Shown here piece after piece: positions 1 through 8,171 of a DNA stretch of 25,733 nt (the first letter of the stretch is position 1; every line of letters begins with the position of its first letter). The notes beneath the pieces are model-generated. The model worked only from the letters and a program-made list of their open reading frames with translations, did not search any database and had not been told where the DNA came from. A program made the translations under genes and the position numbers. This DNA is from Candidatus Atribacter hydrocarboniphilus. GTDB lineage: Bacteria; Atribacterota; Atribacteria; Atribacterales; Atribacteraceae. The stretch is taken from the NCBI GenBank assembly GCA_003542295.1, contig DPKX01000060.1, positions 1 through 25,733 on the forward strand, in the 5' to 3' direction.

Positions 1-2
1 TG

Positions 3-449
3 GCTTGTTATAAAGTTGAGGAAGGAAAATTTCAAGAAAAATGGATCGATAATAATCGCCAAATGAATCCTTGGAAAATCCTTATGTGTGATGTTGAAGG
101 CGATGGAAAGCCAGAGGTGGCAGTTGGGGTTTGGAAAACAGCTCAATTTCATCCCGTCTTTGACAATCGATTGTTTATTTATGCGTGGGAAAAGGAAATG
201 ATTTATCCTAAATGGCTTGGTTCCAGGCTTTCTTCACCATTTGTTGACTTTGATTTTCGAGATGTGAATCATGATGGCATAACAGAATTAATTGCTCTTG
301 AATACCAAAAAGACGGTTTAAAACGGGTTATGACTTATGAATGGACTGGTTTTGGTTTCAGAGGAATCGCAATTTTAAGTAAAAACTTATCAATTGACAG
401 CATTTCAGATTTTTGTCTTGAAGGGAGGGATTTCAATGAAATCCATTAA
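3..449 (+). CDS. FG-GAP/VCBS-repeat protein, C-terminal part (5' end outside window)
   Basis: The reading frame is open from the first bases of the window, so the gene begins upstream; an internal ATG at 63 has no ribosome site and is unlikely to be the start. Two calcium-binding-like FG-GAP/VCBS motifs are visible, CDVEGDGKPEVAVGV and FRDVNHDGITELIALEY, each with the acidic Dx(D/N)xDGxxE pattern of beta-propeller blades. Such proteins are normally exported and act in surface binding or as scaffolds; the specific role is not visible here. Its last 14 bases overlap the start of the YARHG-DUF3160 gene, which points to coupled translation and a shared envelope function. The family assignment of the repeats is fairly safe; the function is unknown. 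Confidence 0.7.
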   Translation, partial: ACYKVEEGKFQEKWIDNNRQMNPWKILMCDVEGDGKPEVAVGVWKTAQFHPVFDNRLFIYAWEKEMIYPKWLGSRLSSPFVDFDFRDVNHDGITELIALEYQKDGLKRVMTYEWTGFGFRGIAILSKNLSIDSISDFCLEGRDFNEIH

Positions 450-2886
450 GTTTATTTTCATTATCTTGTTGATAGTTTTGTCTATTTCTTTCATTGGATC
501 GACCGAGGAACAGGTAATTGTTCCTCAAGATCTGGAAGGCAAAACCTTGGCACAGATCTATATGATGCGAAATGAGATATTTGCACAACGAGGTCGACCT
601 TTTAAAACCTACGAATTGAATAACTACTTCCGGTCTCAAGATTGGTATCAAATTGGAGTTAATGAAGACGGGACAGTAACCTATTCCGATGATCGACTGA
701 CGGAAACTGACCGTAAAAATATCGAGATCCTGCTTGAAAAAGAAAAGGAACTTTTACAACAAAATTTTATCGAAATCGATGGAAAAAAGAAGATCAACAC
801 TGATAATATCATCAATCTCTGGCAATTTGGGGAATTAGCACCTGAAGATTTAGAAAGACTTTCACAATTCGGATTTACAATTTTTCCTTGCCGTTATCCC
901 GATCCTGAAAGTGAGGATGTAGAATGGCAACCTGCACCTTATGAACAGTTTTTTTGGCTTTATGAAAACAACAACTACTATGGTGTAGCTAATTTTATAA
1001 CAACTGATGCGATTCTTCAGCTCTATCATATCTTTTTTGACTTTACCCTACGAAACCTCGAGTCGGAAAAACTCTATCCAGTTGTTAAGGTGCTCACCGA
1101 ACAAATGCTACAAATTTCTCAGAATCTTTACCAAGAAACCGAAAACACCAACATCCAAAAGGCAGCCCTAAGAAATATTGCCTATTTTGCCGTTCCCCAA
1201 TTCTTTTTAACCGAATCAGAAGGATCCTATCCCCATGACATCCAAACTATTATTCAATCGGAAATCGATAAAAGTACCGGAGCGGTTGGTCGAGAAAACT
1301 CTGAGATTTTTAACCCCGACTTTAATCCCGATATCAAACACGATATGGACTATAGTCAGTTTATTATTCGCGGTCATTATACTCGATCGGAAGAATTAAA
1401 GCGTTATTTCATGGTGCTGATGTGGTATGGACAGAATTATTTCCTAGCCGATCAGCAAGCCGATCTCCTTCAATCATTGATTATTACTAAGCAGCTCTTT
1501 GATAATTCCTATAATCATTCAAAATTGATCGATCTTTGGGAAATGATCTACGAACCAACGGTGTTTTATGTTGGTCTTTCCGATGACCTTGGACCTCAAG
1601 AGTATAAAATAATACTTGATACCGTTTATGGAAAGAATATAAATTTTGAAGACCTTGCCGATCCAATCAAGCTTGCTGCAGCCCAAAAAATGGCGGAAGA
1701 AATGTTCTCCAAAAAGAAACGTATCAAAACCGAACTCTATCTCATCCCGAGTACTGCCCAATTTCGCTTCATGGGACAACGGTATATTCCTGATTCTGAA
1801 ATTCTCCAGCGTCTCATCAAATGGACCGATACCGTTCCTCGTATCCCGCTTCGTCCCTTCCCCAAGGGTTTAGATGTTATGGCGGTTTTGGGATCTCGTC
1901 TGGCTACAAAAATTGCCTTAGAAGAACATCAAATCGAAGGGAACATTTGGAAAGAGTATCCAGAAAATTTGGAAAAATTAACTATAGAATTTTCGCAGCT
2001 CACTTCAAATGACTGGAAAGCCAATCTCTATTACAACTGGCTTTATTGCCTCAAATCACTTCTTCTACTCAAAAGTGAATATGATTATCCCTTTTATATG
2101 CGAAATCAAGCTTGGGAAAAGAAAAGCTTAATCACTTCGCTGGCCAGTTGGTCTCAACTCAGGCATGATGTAATACTTTATGGAAGCCCCTCTGGTGCCG
2201 AAAAGGGAGGTTGGGAAGATTGGATTCCCGATCCGCCCAAAAGCCAGGTTGAAGCCAATCCTGAGTTTTTCGGTCGAATGCTTGAACTTCTTACTCATAG
2301 TCGCGATGGATTACAACAAAGAGATTTGTTAACCAAACCGATGCAAGAAAAATTCGAAAAATTTATTGATCTGGTTGATTTTCTTCACAAAGTCTCATTG
2401 AAAGAAGTCACGAATCAGCCTATCACTACCGATGAACACGAAAAACTCTATATTTTTGGTGCTTTACTGGAAAATCTCACTATTTCGGTTATGACTGATG
2501 ATGAAAGTATCAGCAACTGGTTTGAAATACAAAGCGATACTGACAAAAATGTAGCAGTCATCGCCGATATTCATACCGCTCAAATCGAAGTCGAAGAAAA
2601 TGGCCAAAAAATTGAGAAAAATTTAGCTCTTGAAGTCGGAGTAGGACCAGTTTATGAAATTTATGTGGTTACCGAAGTTGATGGCTATCTAAAACTCACT
2701 CGTGGAGCAACTTTTTCTTACTTTGAATTCCTCCACCCCGCTGATGATCGGTTAACTGATGAAAAATGGCAAGCCATGCTGAAAGCAGGAAGTAATCCGC
2801 CGCCGCCTAATTGGACTCAGGGATTTTTCTCTTCCCAATATCCACCGGAAATACCCCGATTGGAATACATCTATTATTTCGATTAA
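436..2886 (+). CDS. Secreted YARHG-DUF3160 protein
   Basis: This 816-residue protein begins with a typical signal peptide (lysines at 2 and 5, then a hydrophobic stretch to about residue 20). Residues about 33-110 resemble a YARHG domain (the MRNEIFAQRGRPF segment is its signature), an extracellular module usually found next to peptidase or cell-wall domains. The rest, from about residue 150 to the end, matches the DUF3160 family, including the diagnostic FITTDAILQLYHIFFDF stretch. No enzymatic activity is established for DUF3160 that I know of. The ATG at 436 was chosen over the upstream in-frame start at 394 because AGGGAGG lies 6-7 bases before it and a signal peptide follows directly. It overlaps the preceding FG-GAP gene. 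A stem-loop follows the stop. Confidence 0.8.
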   Translation: MKSIKFIFIILLIVLSISFIGSTEEQVIVPQDLEGKTLAQIYMMRNEIFAQRGRPFKTYELNNYFRSQDWYQIGVNEDGTVTYSDDRLTETDRKNIEILLEKEKELLQQNFIEIDGKKKINTDNIINLWQFGELAPEDLERLSQFGFTIFPCRYPDPESEDVEWQPAPYEQFFWLYENNNYYGVANFITTDAILQLYHIFFDFTLRNLESEKLYPVVKVLTEQMLQISQNLYQETENTNIQKAALRNIAYFAVPQFFLTESEGSYPHDIQTIIQSEIDKSTGAVGRENSEIFNPDFNPDIKHDMDYSQFIIRGHYTRSEELKRYFMVLMWYGQNYFLADQQADLLQSLIITKQLFDNSYNHSKLIDLWEMIYEPTVFYVGLSDDLGPQEYKIILDTVYGKNINFEDLADPIKLAAAQKMAEEMFSKKKRIKTELYLIPSTAQFRFMGQRYIPDSEILQRLIKWTDTVPRIPLRPFPKGLDVMAVLGSRLATKIALEEHQIEGNIWKEYPENLEKLTIEFSQLTSNDWKANLYYNWLYCLKSLLLLKSEYDYPFYMRNQAWEKKSLITSLASWSQLRHDVILYGSPSGAEKGGWEDWIPDPPKSQVEANPEFFGRMLELLTHSRDGLQQRDLLTKPMQEKFEKFIDLVDFLHKVSLKEVTNQPITTDEHEKLYIFGALLENLTISVMTDDESISNWFEIQSDTDKNVAVIADIHTAQIEVEENGQKIEKNLALEVGVGPVYEIYVVTEVDGYLKLTRGATFSYFEFLHPADDRLTDEKWQAMLKAGSNPPPPNWTQGFFSSQYPPEIPRLEYIYYFD

Positions 2887-2908
2887 TAACCATTTCTCGA
2901 AATGAAAG

Positions 2909-2946
2909 GGAACACCCCTTATTGCCTGTATTTTAGGGGGTGTTCC
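2909..2946 (+). terminator. Stem-loop after the DUF3160 gene
   Basis: GGAACACCCC (2909-2918) pairs with GGGGTGTTCC (2937-2946), and two further inner pairs (one a G-U) extend the stem to 12 bp. It starts 22 bases after the stop codon. There is no good T-run after it on the plus strand, so it may be a weak terminator or a 3'-end protecting hairpin. Confidence 0.55.
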
Positions 2947-3043
2947 ATGCAAAATTTATAAGATTAATTTGTTTTTCATCAATATTCAATAAAAATTAGA
3001 AATAATCTGATATTTTCACCAACCCTTACCGGAAACATCTTCA

Positions 3044-3072
3044 TGGACTGGCCAAAGAGAAATGGCTATAAT
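3044..3072 (+). promoter_or_regulatory. Sigma-70-type promoter for the glycosyltransferase operon
   Basis: TGGACT (-35-like, 4 of 6 matches) at 3044-3049 and a perfect TATAAT at 3067-3072, 17 bases apart. Transcription would start near 3079, so the in-frame ATG at 3043 lies upstream of the transcript and the ATG at 3109 is the likely start. Confidence 0.5.
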
Positions 3073-3108
3073 ATCGAAGGATATTATCAAAGAGGTGAAG
3101 GAAAAACC

Positions 3109-4893
3109 ATGGAATCTCGGAATTCCTATAAATTATTCACTATTCTAATGATCATCATAACAATTGGGTATTCAATAGTCGCTCTTTATCAATTAGGTTC
3201 TCGGGTTGCTCCCCAAACCTTTTGGCGTCCTTTGCTTGCTGGCGAAACGGTAACATTCGATTTTGGAGAAATAAAAAAATTCCATTCTATTCGTTATTTT
3301 GGGGGTATTGGTGATGGTCAATACCTCTTTGAACTATCCACCGACAACCAATCCTGGCAAGAAAAACTCAAACTCGATTTTCACGGTATTTTCGACATCT
3401 ATGTTTGGAAAGATGCCGTTCTTGAAGGAGAGGGCCGTTTTGTTCGAATAACCGTTTTACAACCAGGAGGAAGAATGTATGAAATTGGATTCCTTGGTCC
3501 TGATGGAAAAGAAATCATTCCAATCCAAAATATTATACAAAGTACCACTCCAGCTTCTTTAGAAAACAATGTACAGAGAATAGCTGATGAACCAAATACC
3601 ATACCTGAATTACCAAGCTTCTTAAATGGAATGTATTTCGATGAAATCTATTTTGCTCGTACTGCCTATGAACACTTACACCGTATGGAACCTTATGATT
3701 CGGTTCAGCCTTTTTTTGCCAAAATTCTTCTTTCCTTTGGAATTGCAATTTTTGGGATGAATCCTTTTGGATGGAGAATAGTCGGGACTCTTTTTGGCAT
3801 TGCTATGATCCCTCTCATTTATTATTTTGGATTACAGTTATTTAAAAAACCTTTTTATGCCTTCATTGGTGCTTTTCTTCTTACTTTTGATTTTATGCAT
3901 TTTTCTCATTCTCGAATTGCTACCATCGAAGTCTATATGGTATTTTTCATTCTCTGTTCCTATTATTGTATGCTTCTCTTTTATCAAAGAAGTTTTTATG
4001 AATATCCCTTAAAAAAACTACTGATTCCACTTTTTCTATCAGGGCTTTTTTATGGATGTGCATCAGCCAGTAAGCTCAATGGTATTTACTCTGGTGGTGG
4101 CTTGGCTTTTATTTTTTTTACCACTCTTCTGCGCAATTATCGGGTTCATTTAAAAATGAAAAAAGAGACACAAAATTTCAAAGATTCCGAACCTACCCTA
4201 GCTTCTCCTCCTTCCATCATGGTTTTCCCCCATTACACCAAAAGGATTATTCTCTGGTGTTTACTATTTTTCATTGTTATCCCTCTAACTGTTTACGCCC
4301 TGTCATTTATCCCTCTTCTTTTAGTTCCCAATCGTGGGCATAGCTTCCATGACTTGGTCCAATACCAAATTAATATGTATAATTACCATCGCAATCTAAA
4401 AGCAACTCATGGTTATTCTTCCCCTTGGTGGCAATGGCCTTTGTTAATTCGTCCTATTTGGATGTATCAAGGCCAAGGGCTTCCTGAAGGAAAAATTGCC
4501 TGTATTTCATCTATGGGAAATCCAGCTATTTGGTGGCCGGGAACTCTTTCCCTGATTGCTTGCTTTATTATTTGGCTAAAAAAAAGAGACAACACCCTCT
4601 TTTTCATTTTAGCCGGTTTCTTTTCCCAATATCTTCCCTGGGCAATTATTCCTCGTCTAACTTTCATTTATCATTATTTCGCTAGTGTTCCTTTTGTTAT
4701 TTTTTCCATCGTGTACCTTATTCGAGAATTTTTAGAAAAATATCAGGGCTCTAAGTATTTCGTCTTTATCTACCTAATCATCGTTGCGGTCCTTTTTGTG
4801 ATGTTTTATCCAGTTATCTCCGGTATGATAATAGATCGAGCTTATGCCGCAAGATTTTTACGTTGGATCCCAAGCTGGATTTTTTATATTTAA
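3109..4893 (+). CDS. GT39/PMT-type membrane glycosyltransferase with N-terminal beta-sandwich domain
   Basis: A 594-residue polytopic membrane protein of the dolichyl-phosphate-mannose-protein mannosyltransferase (PMT, GT-C fold) type. These enzymes move a sugar from a polyprenyl-phosphate carrier to an acceptor on the outer face of the membrane. After a first membrane helix (about 9-30) comes a soluble segment (about 35-140) with discoidin-like F5/8C features (FELSTDNQSW, GRFVRITVLQPGG). The catalytic-loop motif FDEIYFARTAYEHL carries the Asp-Glu pair at about 178-179, followed by VQPFFAKILLSFGIAIFG and many membrane helices. GAGGTGA at 3092-3098 is 10 bases before the ATG. It leads an operon with the GT2 and GtrA genes, which would supply the lipid-linked donor. 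Substrate and acceptor are not deducible. Confidence 0.8.
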   Translation: MESRNSYKLFTILMIIITIGYSIVALYQLGSRVAPQTFWRPLLAGETVTFDFGEIKKFHSIRYFGGIGDGQYLFELSTDNQSWQEKLKLDFHGIFDIYVWKDAVLEGEGRFVRITVLQPGGRMYEIGFLGPDGKEIIPIQNIIQSTTPASLENNVQRIADEPNTIPELPSFLNGMYFDEIYFARTAYEHLHRMEPYDSVQPFFAKILLSFGIAIFGMNPFGWRIVGTLFGIAMIPLIYYFGLQLFKKPFYAFIGAFLLTFDFMHFSHSRIATIEVYMVFFILCSYYCMLLFYQRSFYEYPLKKLLIPLFLSGLFYGCASASKLNGIYSGGGLAFIFFTTLLRNYRVHLKMKKETQNFKDSEPTLASPPSIMVFPHYTKRIILWCLLFFIVIPLTVYALSFIPLLLVPNRGHSFHDLVQYQINMYNYHRNLKATHGYSSPWWQWPLLIRPIWMYQGQGLPEGKIACISSMGNPAIWWPGTLSLIACFIIWLKKRDNTLFFILAGFFSQYLPWAIIPRLTFIYHYFASVPFVIFSIVYLIREFLEKYQGSKYFVFIYLIIVAVLFVMFYPVISGMIIDRAYAARFLRWIPSWIFYI

Positions 4894-4920
4894 AATAATT
4901 TAAAATTGAGGATCGACAAA

Positions 4921-5877
4921 ATGAAGACCATTCAATATTCAGTGGTTATACCGGCTTTTAATGAGGAACCGGTAATTGCGGAAACCTACAAACGTTTAAA
5001 GAAAGTAATGGATGAGATTGGAGAGCCCTATGAACTTATTTTTATCAACGATGGAAGCTCTGACCGAACTGGTGAAATCCTTGATGAAATTCATCATAAC
5101 GACCCTAATCTAAAAGTAATTCACTTTGCCAGAAATTTTGGTCATGAAGCCGCAACAACCGCTGGATTAGACCATGCATCAGGGCAAGGCATAATCATCA
5201 TCGATGCTGACCTGCAAGATCCACCGGAATTGATACCAAACCTGATTGAAAAATGGAAACAGGGTTTTGAAGTCGTCTATGGTAAAAGAAAACAGCGGAA
5301 GGGTGAGTCAGCTTTTAAAAAAGCTACCTCGGCGTTTTTTTACCGTTTTCTACAACGTATGACCGACATCAATATGCCTGCTGATGTGGGAGATTTTCGG
5401 CTCATCGATCGAAAGGTTGCCGATGCTTTAAAAAATATTCGAGAAAAGAATCGTTATATGAGAGGTATTATAAGTTGGGTGGGATTTCGACAAACTGCTA
5501 TAGAATTTGTTCGAGAAGAACGTTGGGCTGGGGAAACCAAATATAATATCAAAAAACTTCTGCGCTTAGCATGGGATGCAATCACTGCTTTTTCTTATAA
5601 ACCTTTAAAAATTGCTACCTATTTAGGATTTACCCTCTCAGGAATTAGCTTCATTTACCTCTTGATAGTCATCTTTGAAAAAGTATTTACCCAAAAAACT
5701 GTACCTGGTTGGGCCTCTCTGATGGCTATTAGTCTCTTTTTTAATGGAATAGTCCTCGTTATGCTTGGACTATTGGGAGAATACATTGGAAGAATCTATG
5801 ATGAAACCAAGAACCGTCCTTTGTATGTCATTCATAAAGCTCAAGGTTTTGACGAAAAATCCTCTAAATATGAATAA
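4921..5877 (+). CDS. GT2 polyprenyl-phosphate glycosyltransferase (DPM1/GtrB-like)
   Basis: This 318-residue enzyme would transfer a sugar from a nucleotide-sugar to polyprenyl phosphate on the cytoplasmic face. The GT-A domain shows VVIPAFNEE (8-16), NDGSSD (43-48) and the metal-binding DADLQDPPEL (95-104); EERWAGETKY (199-208) is also typical of the family. Two C-terminal membrane helices (about 230-252 and 265-290) match the GtrB/ArnC-like layout. GAGG at 4908-4911 sits 9 bases before the ATG at 4921, which supports that start over an in-frame TTG at 4906. It follows the GT39 gene by 27 bases, and its end overlaps the GtrA-like gene. The sugar (mannose, glucose, GlcNAc or other) cannot be read from the sequence. 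Confidence 0.88.
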   Translation: MKTIQYSVVIPAFNEEPVIAETYKRLKKVMDEIGEPYELIFINDGSSDRTGEILDEIHHNDPNLKVIHFARNFGHEAATTAGLDHASGQGIIIIDADLQDPPELIPNLIEKWKQGFEVVYGKRKQRKGESAFKKATSAFFYRFLQRMTDINMPADVGDFRLIDRKVADALKNIREKNRYMRGIISWVGFRQTAIEFVREERWAGETKYNIKKLLRLAWDAITAFSYKPLKIATYLGFTLSGISFIYLLIVIFEKVFTQKTVPGWASLMAISLFFNGIVLVMLGLLGEYIGRIYDETKNRPLYVIHKAQGFDEKSSKYE

Positions 5878-6280
5878 TTTTTTTCTCACCAAAAACTTTT
5901 TCCAATTTATAAAATTCAGCCTAGTTGGAGTTCTTAATACTGCACTTGATTTTGGTATTTTTACTTTTCTAAACTATCTTTTTGGAGAACAATACTATCG
6001 AATATCACAAATAATTTCCTATTCTTGTGCGGTTTTTAACAGTTATTATCTTAACAAATCCTGGACTTTCCAGGCTGGCCGCCGTATTAATCTAATCGAA
6101 ATAATAAAATTTCTAACTATTAACCTCATTTCCCTGGGAGTATCACTCTTCTTTTTAACTCTCTTCCATGAAAAATATCAAATAGAAATACTTTGGAGCA
6201 AGGTTGGAGCAACCTTTTTTTCGGTTTTGATCAATTTTATCGGCAATAAATTTTGGGTTTTTAAAAAGTTAAAATCTTAG
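5870..6280 (+). CDS. GtrA-like membrane protein
   Basis: A 136-residue protein with four predicted membrane helices and the GtrA-family pattern: FIKFSLVGVLNTALDFG near the N terminus and NSYYLNKSWTF in the middle, ending with NFIGNKFWVF. GtrA proteins are proposed to flip polyprenyl-phosphate sugars across the membrane, which would link the GT2 enzyme to the GT39 enzyme of this operon. The ATG at 5870 overlaps the last 8 bases of the GT2 gene. There is no good ribosome site, so translation is probably coupled to the upstream gene. The length is normal for the family. Starts further upstream would lie inside the GT2 gene and add unrelated sequence. Confidence 0.83.
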   Translation: MNNFFLTKNFFQFIKFSLVGVLNTALDFGIFTFLNYLFGEQYYRISQIISYSCAVFNSYYLNKSWTFQAGRRINLIEIIKFLTINLISLGVSLFFLTLFHEKYQIEILWSKVGATFFSVLINFIGNKFWVFKKLKS

Positions 6281-6431
6281 ATGAAAAAGATAAAATATAA
6301 AAATATTTAAACCCTGGTTTTAAACTTAAACTTTAATAAAACTATAGAAATAATCGTTTGTGCCTGTCTCTAATTATGGGTTCCATTCGTAAAATGAAAA
6401 TGAATATCATAATCAAAAAGGATAATTGTTG

Positions 6432-6437
6432 TATAAT
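6432..6437 (+). promoter_or_regulatory. Possible -10 element (TATAAT) for the redox operon
   Basis: A perfect TATAAT lies 24 bases before the TTG start of the DsbD-like gene. No convincing -35 hexamer is visible at the expected distance. The 181-base gap after the GtrA-like gene otherwise shows nothing that I can name. Confidence 0.3.
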
Positions 6438-6461
6438 AAACATTGAAGGGGGTGTTATTGG

Positions 6462-8126
6462 TTGAAAAAAATATACCTATCCGTTTTATACGTTCTTGCA
6501 TTAACTTTGTTTTTTTCTTCTTCATTACTGGCTTATGATATTCAGTTTTTTGGAAATGGAGTTCTCCCAACCTTTGAAGATGAAGCGAATATTAAAGCTT
6601 ACATTGATCTCGGCCAAACCCAGGCTGGCGAGGAAGATTGGGAAAAATGGCAACCAGAGTCATCAACAGTTATTATCCTTCCATCCAACGAGGATATTCA
6701 AAGCCATCAGGATATTCTCAGAAAAATGGAAGAAAATGGAAAATTGGTGGCAGTTTCCGACCTTCTAGATGACTCTCAATATCCAGTTTTCCCGCCTTAT
6801 TCAGTTTTCACTGAAAACTATCATTCAGTGGCTTTCCTTAATTTTGTTGGAGATGGGAGCATTTTCCTTGACGAAGAATCCATCCAAGCCATACAAAAAT
6901 TAACTCCAGAAAAAATCTTTGTGATTGGAACTGAAAAAAATTTACCCATCATCCAAGAAAAGTTAGCAATTTTTGAACCGATTCCTGTAGAGATTATAGA
7001 AAGAGAAAAAATAACTGCAAATTATTCACAAGTTGTGAGCATTCAAGAAAATCCAGTTATTCTTTTCTTTTATTCATCGAGATGTCCTACCTGCCGAAAA
7101 CTCAAAAATGAAACAACCATACCAATTTTTGAAAAATATCAAGATCAAATCAAAGTTGTTTATCTCGATTATATTTTTTCTGAAAACTATGAAAAGCTGG
7201 TTTTTTTGGAAGAACAATGGCAAGTAGAAAATACAACTTCTGTTGAGTTGTTCTCCGAAGCCGGATACGTTGCTGCGGAAGAGAATGAAAATGTAAACTT
7301 AAAAATTGAAGAGCTCATACAAAAAACCATTTCACTTTCTGAAACCGATAAAAAAAAAGTAACCAGTGATGCAGGTGCGATCGAAGATATCATATTTCAA
7401 CGTTTTAAGGGTTTTACGCCTTGGGTAGTAGCTGGCGCAGGGGTTTTGGACGGCCTCAACCCCTGTGCTTTTGCAACCATCATTTTCATGGTTAATCTGC
7501 TCATGGTTCTTGGCCATAACCGGAGGAAAATCCTCGAAATCGGAGTAACCTATAGCATAACCGTCTTCATCACTTATCTTCTTCTTGGATTAGGTTTGTT
7601 TCATGTCTGGCAGACATTAGCCGCTTACCAAGTTTTTTCTCGAGTTGTCTATGGAATTATGGCCTCGGTTCTTTTGGTTTTTGCTATTCTTAGCATAAAA
7701 GATGCCATTCAATACAAAAAAAATAAGAAGGAAACTGAATTCTCCTTAGGTTTACCTAAAGGATTCCGAGTAAAAATCAATCAATATCTTAAAAAAAGTT
7801 TCTCTGAAAAAAAATTGATATTTGCCGCTATTTTAAGTGGTTTTGTTATTTCACTTCTTGAAGCCGGGTGCACTGGGCAAATTTATCTTCCGACTATAAT
7901 GTACATTGCCCGACAAAGTACATCAATTCGGGCTTTTTTCTATCTTATACTTTACAATGCCTTTTTTATCATTCCACTTTTAGTGGTCTTTTTTGGAGTT
8001 TACTATGGGAGCCAATCCAAAGCCTTGGTTAATTTTGGAAGAAAGAATATTCTCTTTTCAAAATTGGCAATGGGATCGTTATTTATTGTTTTAAGCATAT
8101 TACTTTGGCAAAGTGCTTTGTCTTGA
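6462..8126 (+). CDS. Thioredoxin domain fused to DsbD/CcdA-type transmembrane thiol-redox domain
   Basis: A 554-residue membrane protein predicted to carry electrons from the cytoplasm to disulfides outside. In order: signal peptide (1-24); a domain I do not recognise (about 25-185); a thioredoxin-like domain with the CxxC motif RCPTCRKL (Cys208, Cys211); and a membrane domain of about six helices (315-550). The membrane domain has the two cysteines of the DsbD-beta/CcdA family, in LNPCAFATIIF (Cys335) and EAGCTGQIYLPTI (Cys470). The thioredoxin domain precedes the membrane part, unlike DsbD, whose thioredoxin-like gamma domain is at the C terminus. The start is TTG, with AAGGGGGTG at 6446-6454 well spaced. 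The SNase-fold gene follows 45 bases downstream. Cytochrome c maturation is an alternative role, but no cytochrome genes are nearby. Confidence 0.8.
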   Translation: MKKIYLSVLYVLALTLFFSSSLLAYDIQFFGNGVLPTFEDEANIKAYIDLGQTQAGEEDWEKWQPESSTVIILPSNEDIQSHQDILRKMEENGKLVAVSDLLDDSQYPVFPPYSVFTENYHSVAFLNFVGDGSIFLDEESIQAIQKLTPEKIFVIGTEKNLPIIQEKLAIFEPIPVEIIEREKITANYSQVVSIQENPVILFFYSSRCPTCRKLKNETTIPIFEKYQDQIKVVYLDYIFSENYEKLVFLEEQWQVENTTSVELFSEAGYVAAEENENVNLKIEELIQKTISLSETDKKKVTSDAGAIEDIIFQRFKGFTPWVVAGAGVLDGLNPCAFATIIFMVNLLMVLGHNRRKILEIGVTYSITVFITYLLLGLGLFHVWQTLAAYQVFSRVVYGIMASVLLVFAILSIKDAIQYKKNKKETEFSLGLPKGFRVKINQYLKKSFSEKKLIFAAILSGFVISLLEAGCTGQIYLPTIMYIARQSTSIRAFFYLILYNAFFIIPLLVVFFGVYYGSQSKALVNFGRKNILFSKLAMGSLFIVLSILLWQSALS

Positions 8127-8171
8127 TTATTTATTAGATAATCATTGAAAAGATTAGGAGGTGTTCATTGG

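Noticed and set aside
3043..3108. In-frame upstream start of the GT39-type gene at 3043
   Set aside because: It has no ribosome site, lies on the -35 region of a good promoter, and the hydrophobic helix and GAGGTGA site support the ATG at 3109.
6281..6461. Possible tRNA or riboswitch before the DsbD-like gene
   Set aside because: No cloverleaf, GTTC loop or known riboswitch core could be found; only a -10-like box is visible.
7187..7517. Open frames on the minus strand inside the DsbD-like gene
   Set aside because: They lie opposite conserved thioredoxin and membrane-domain coding sequence and have no features of their own.
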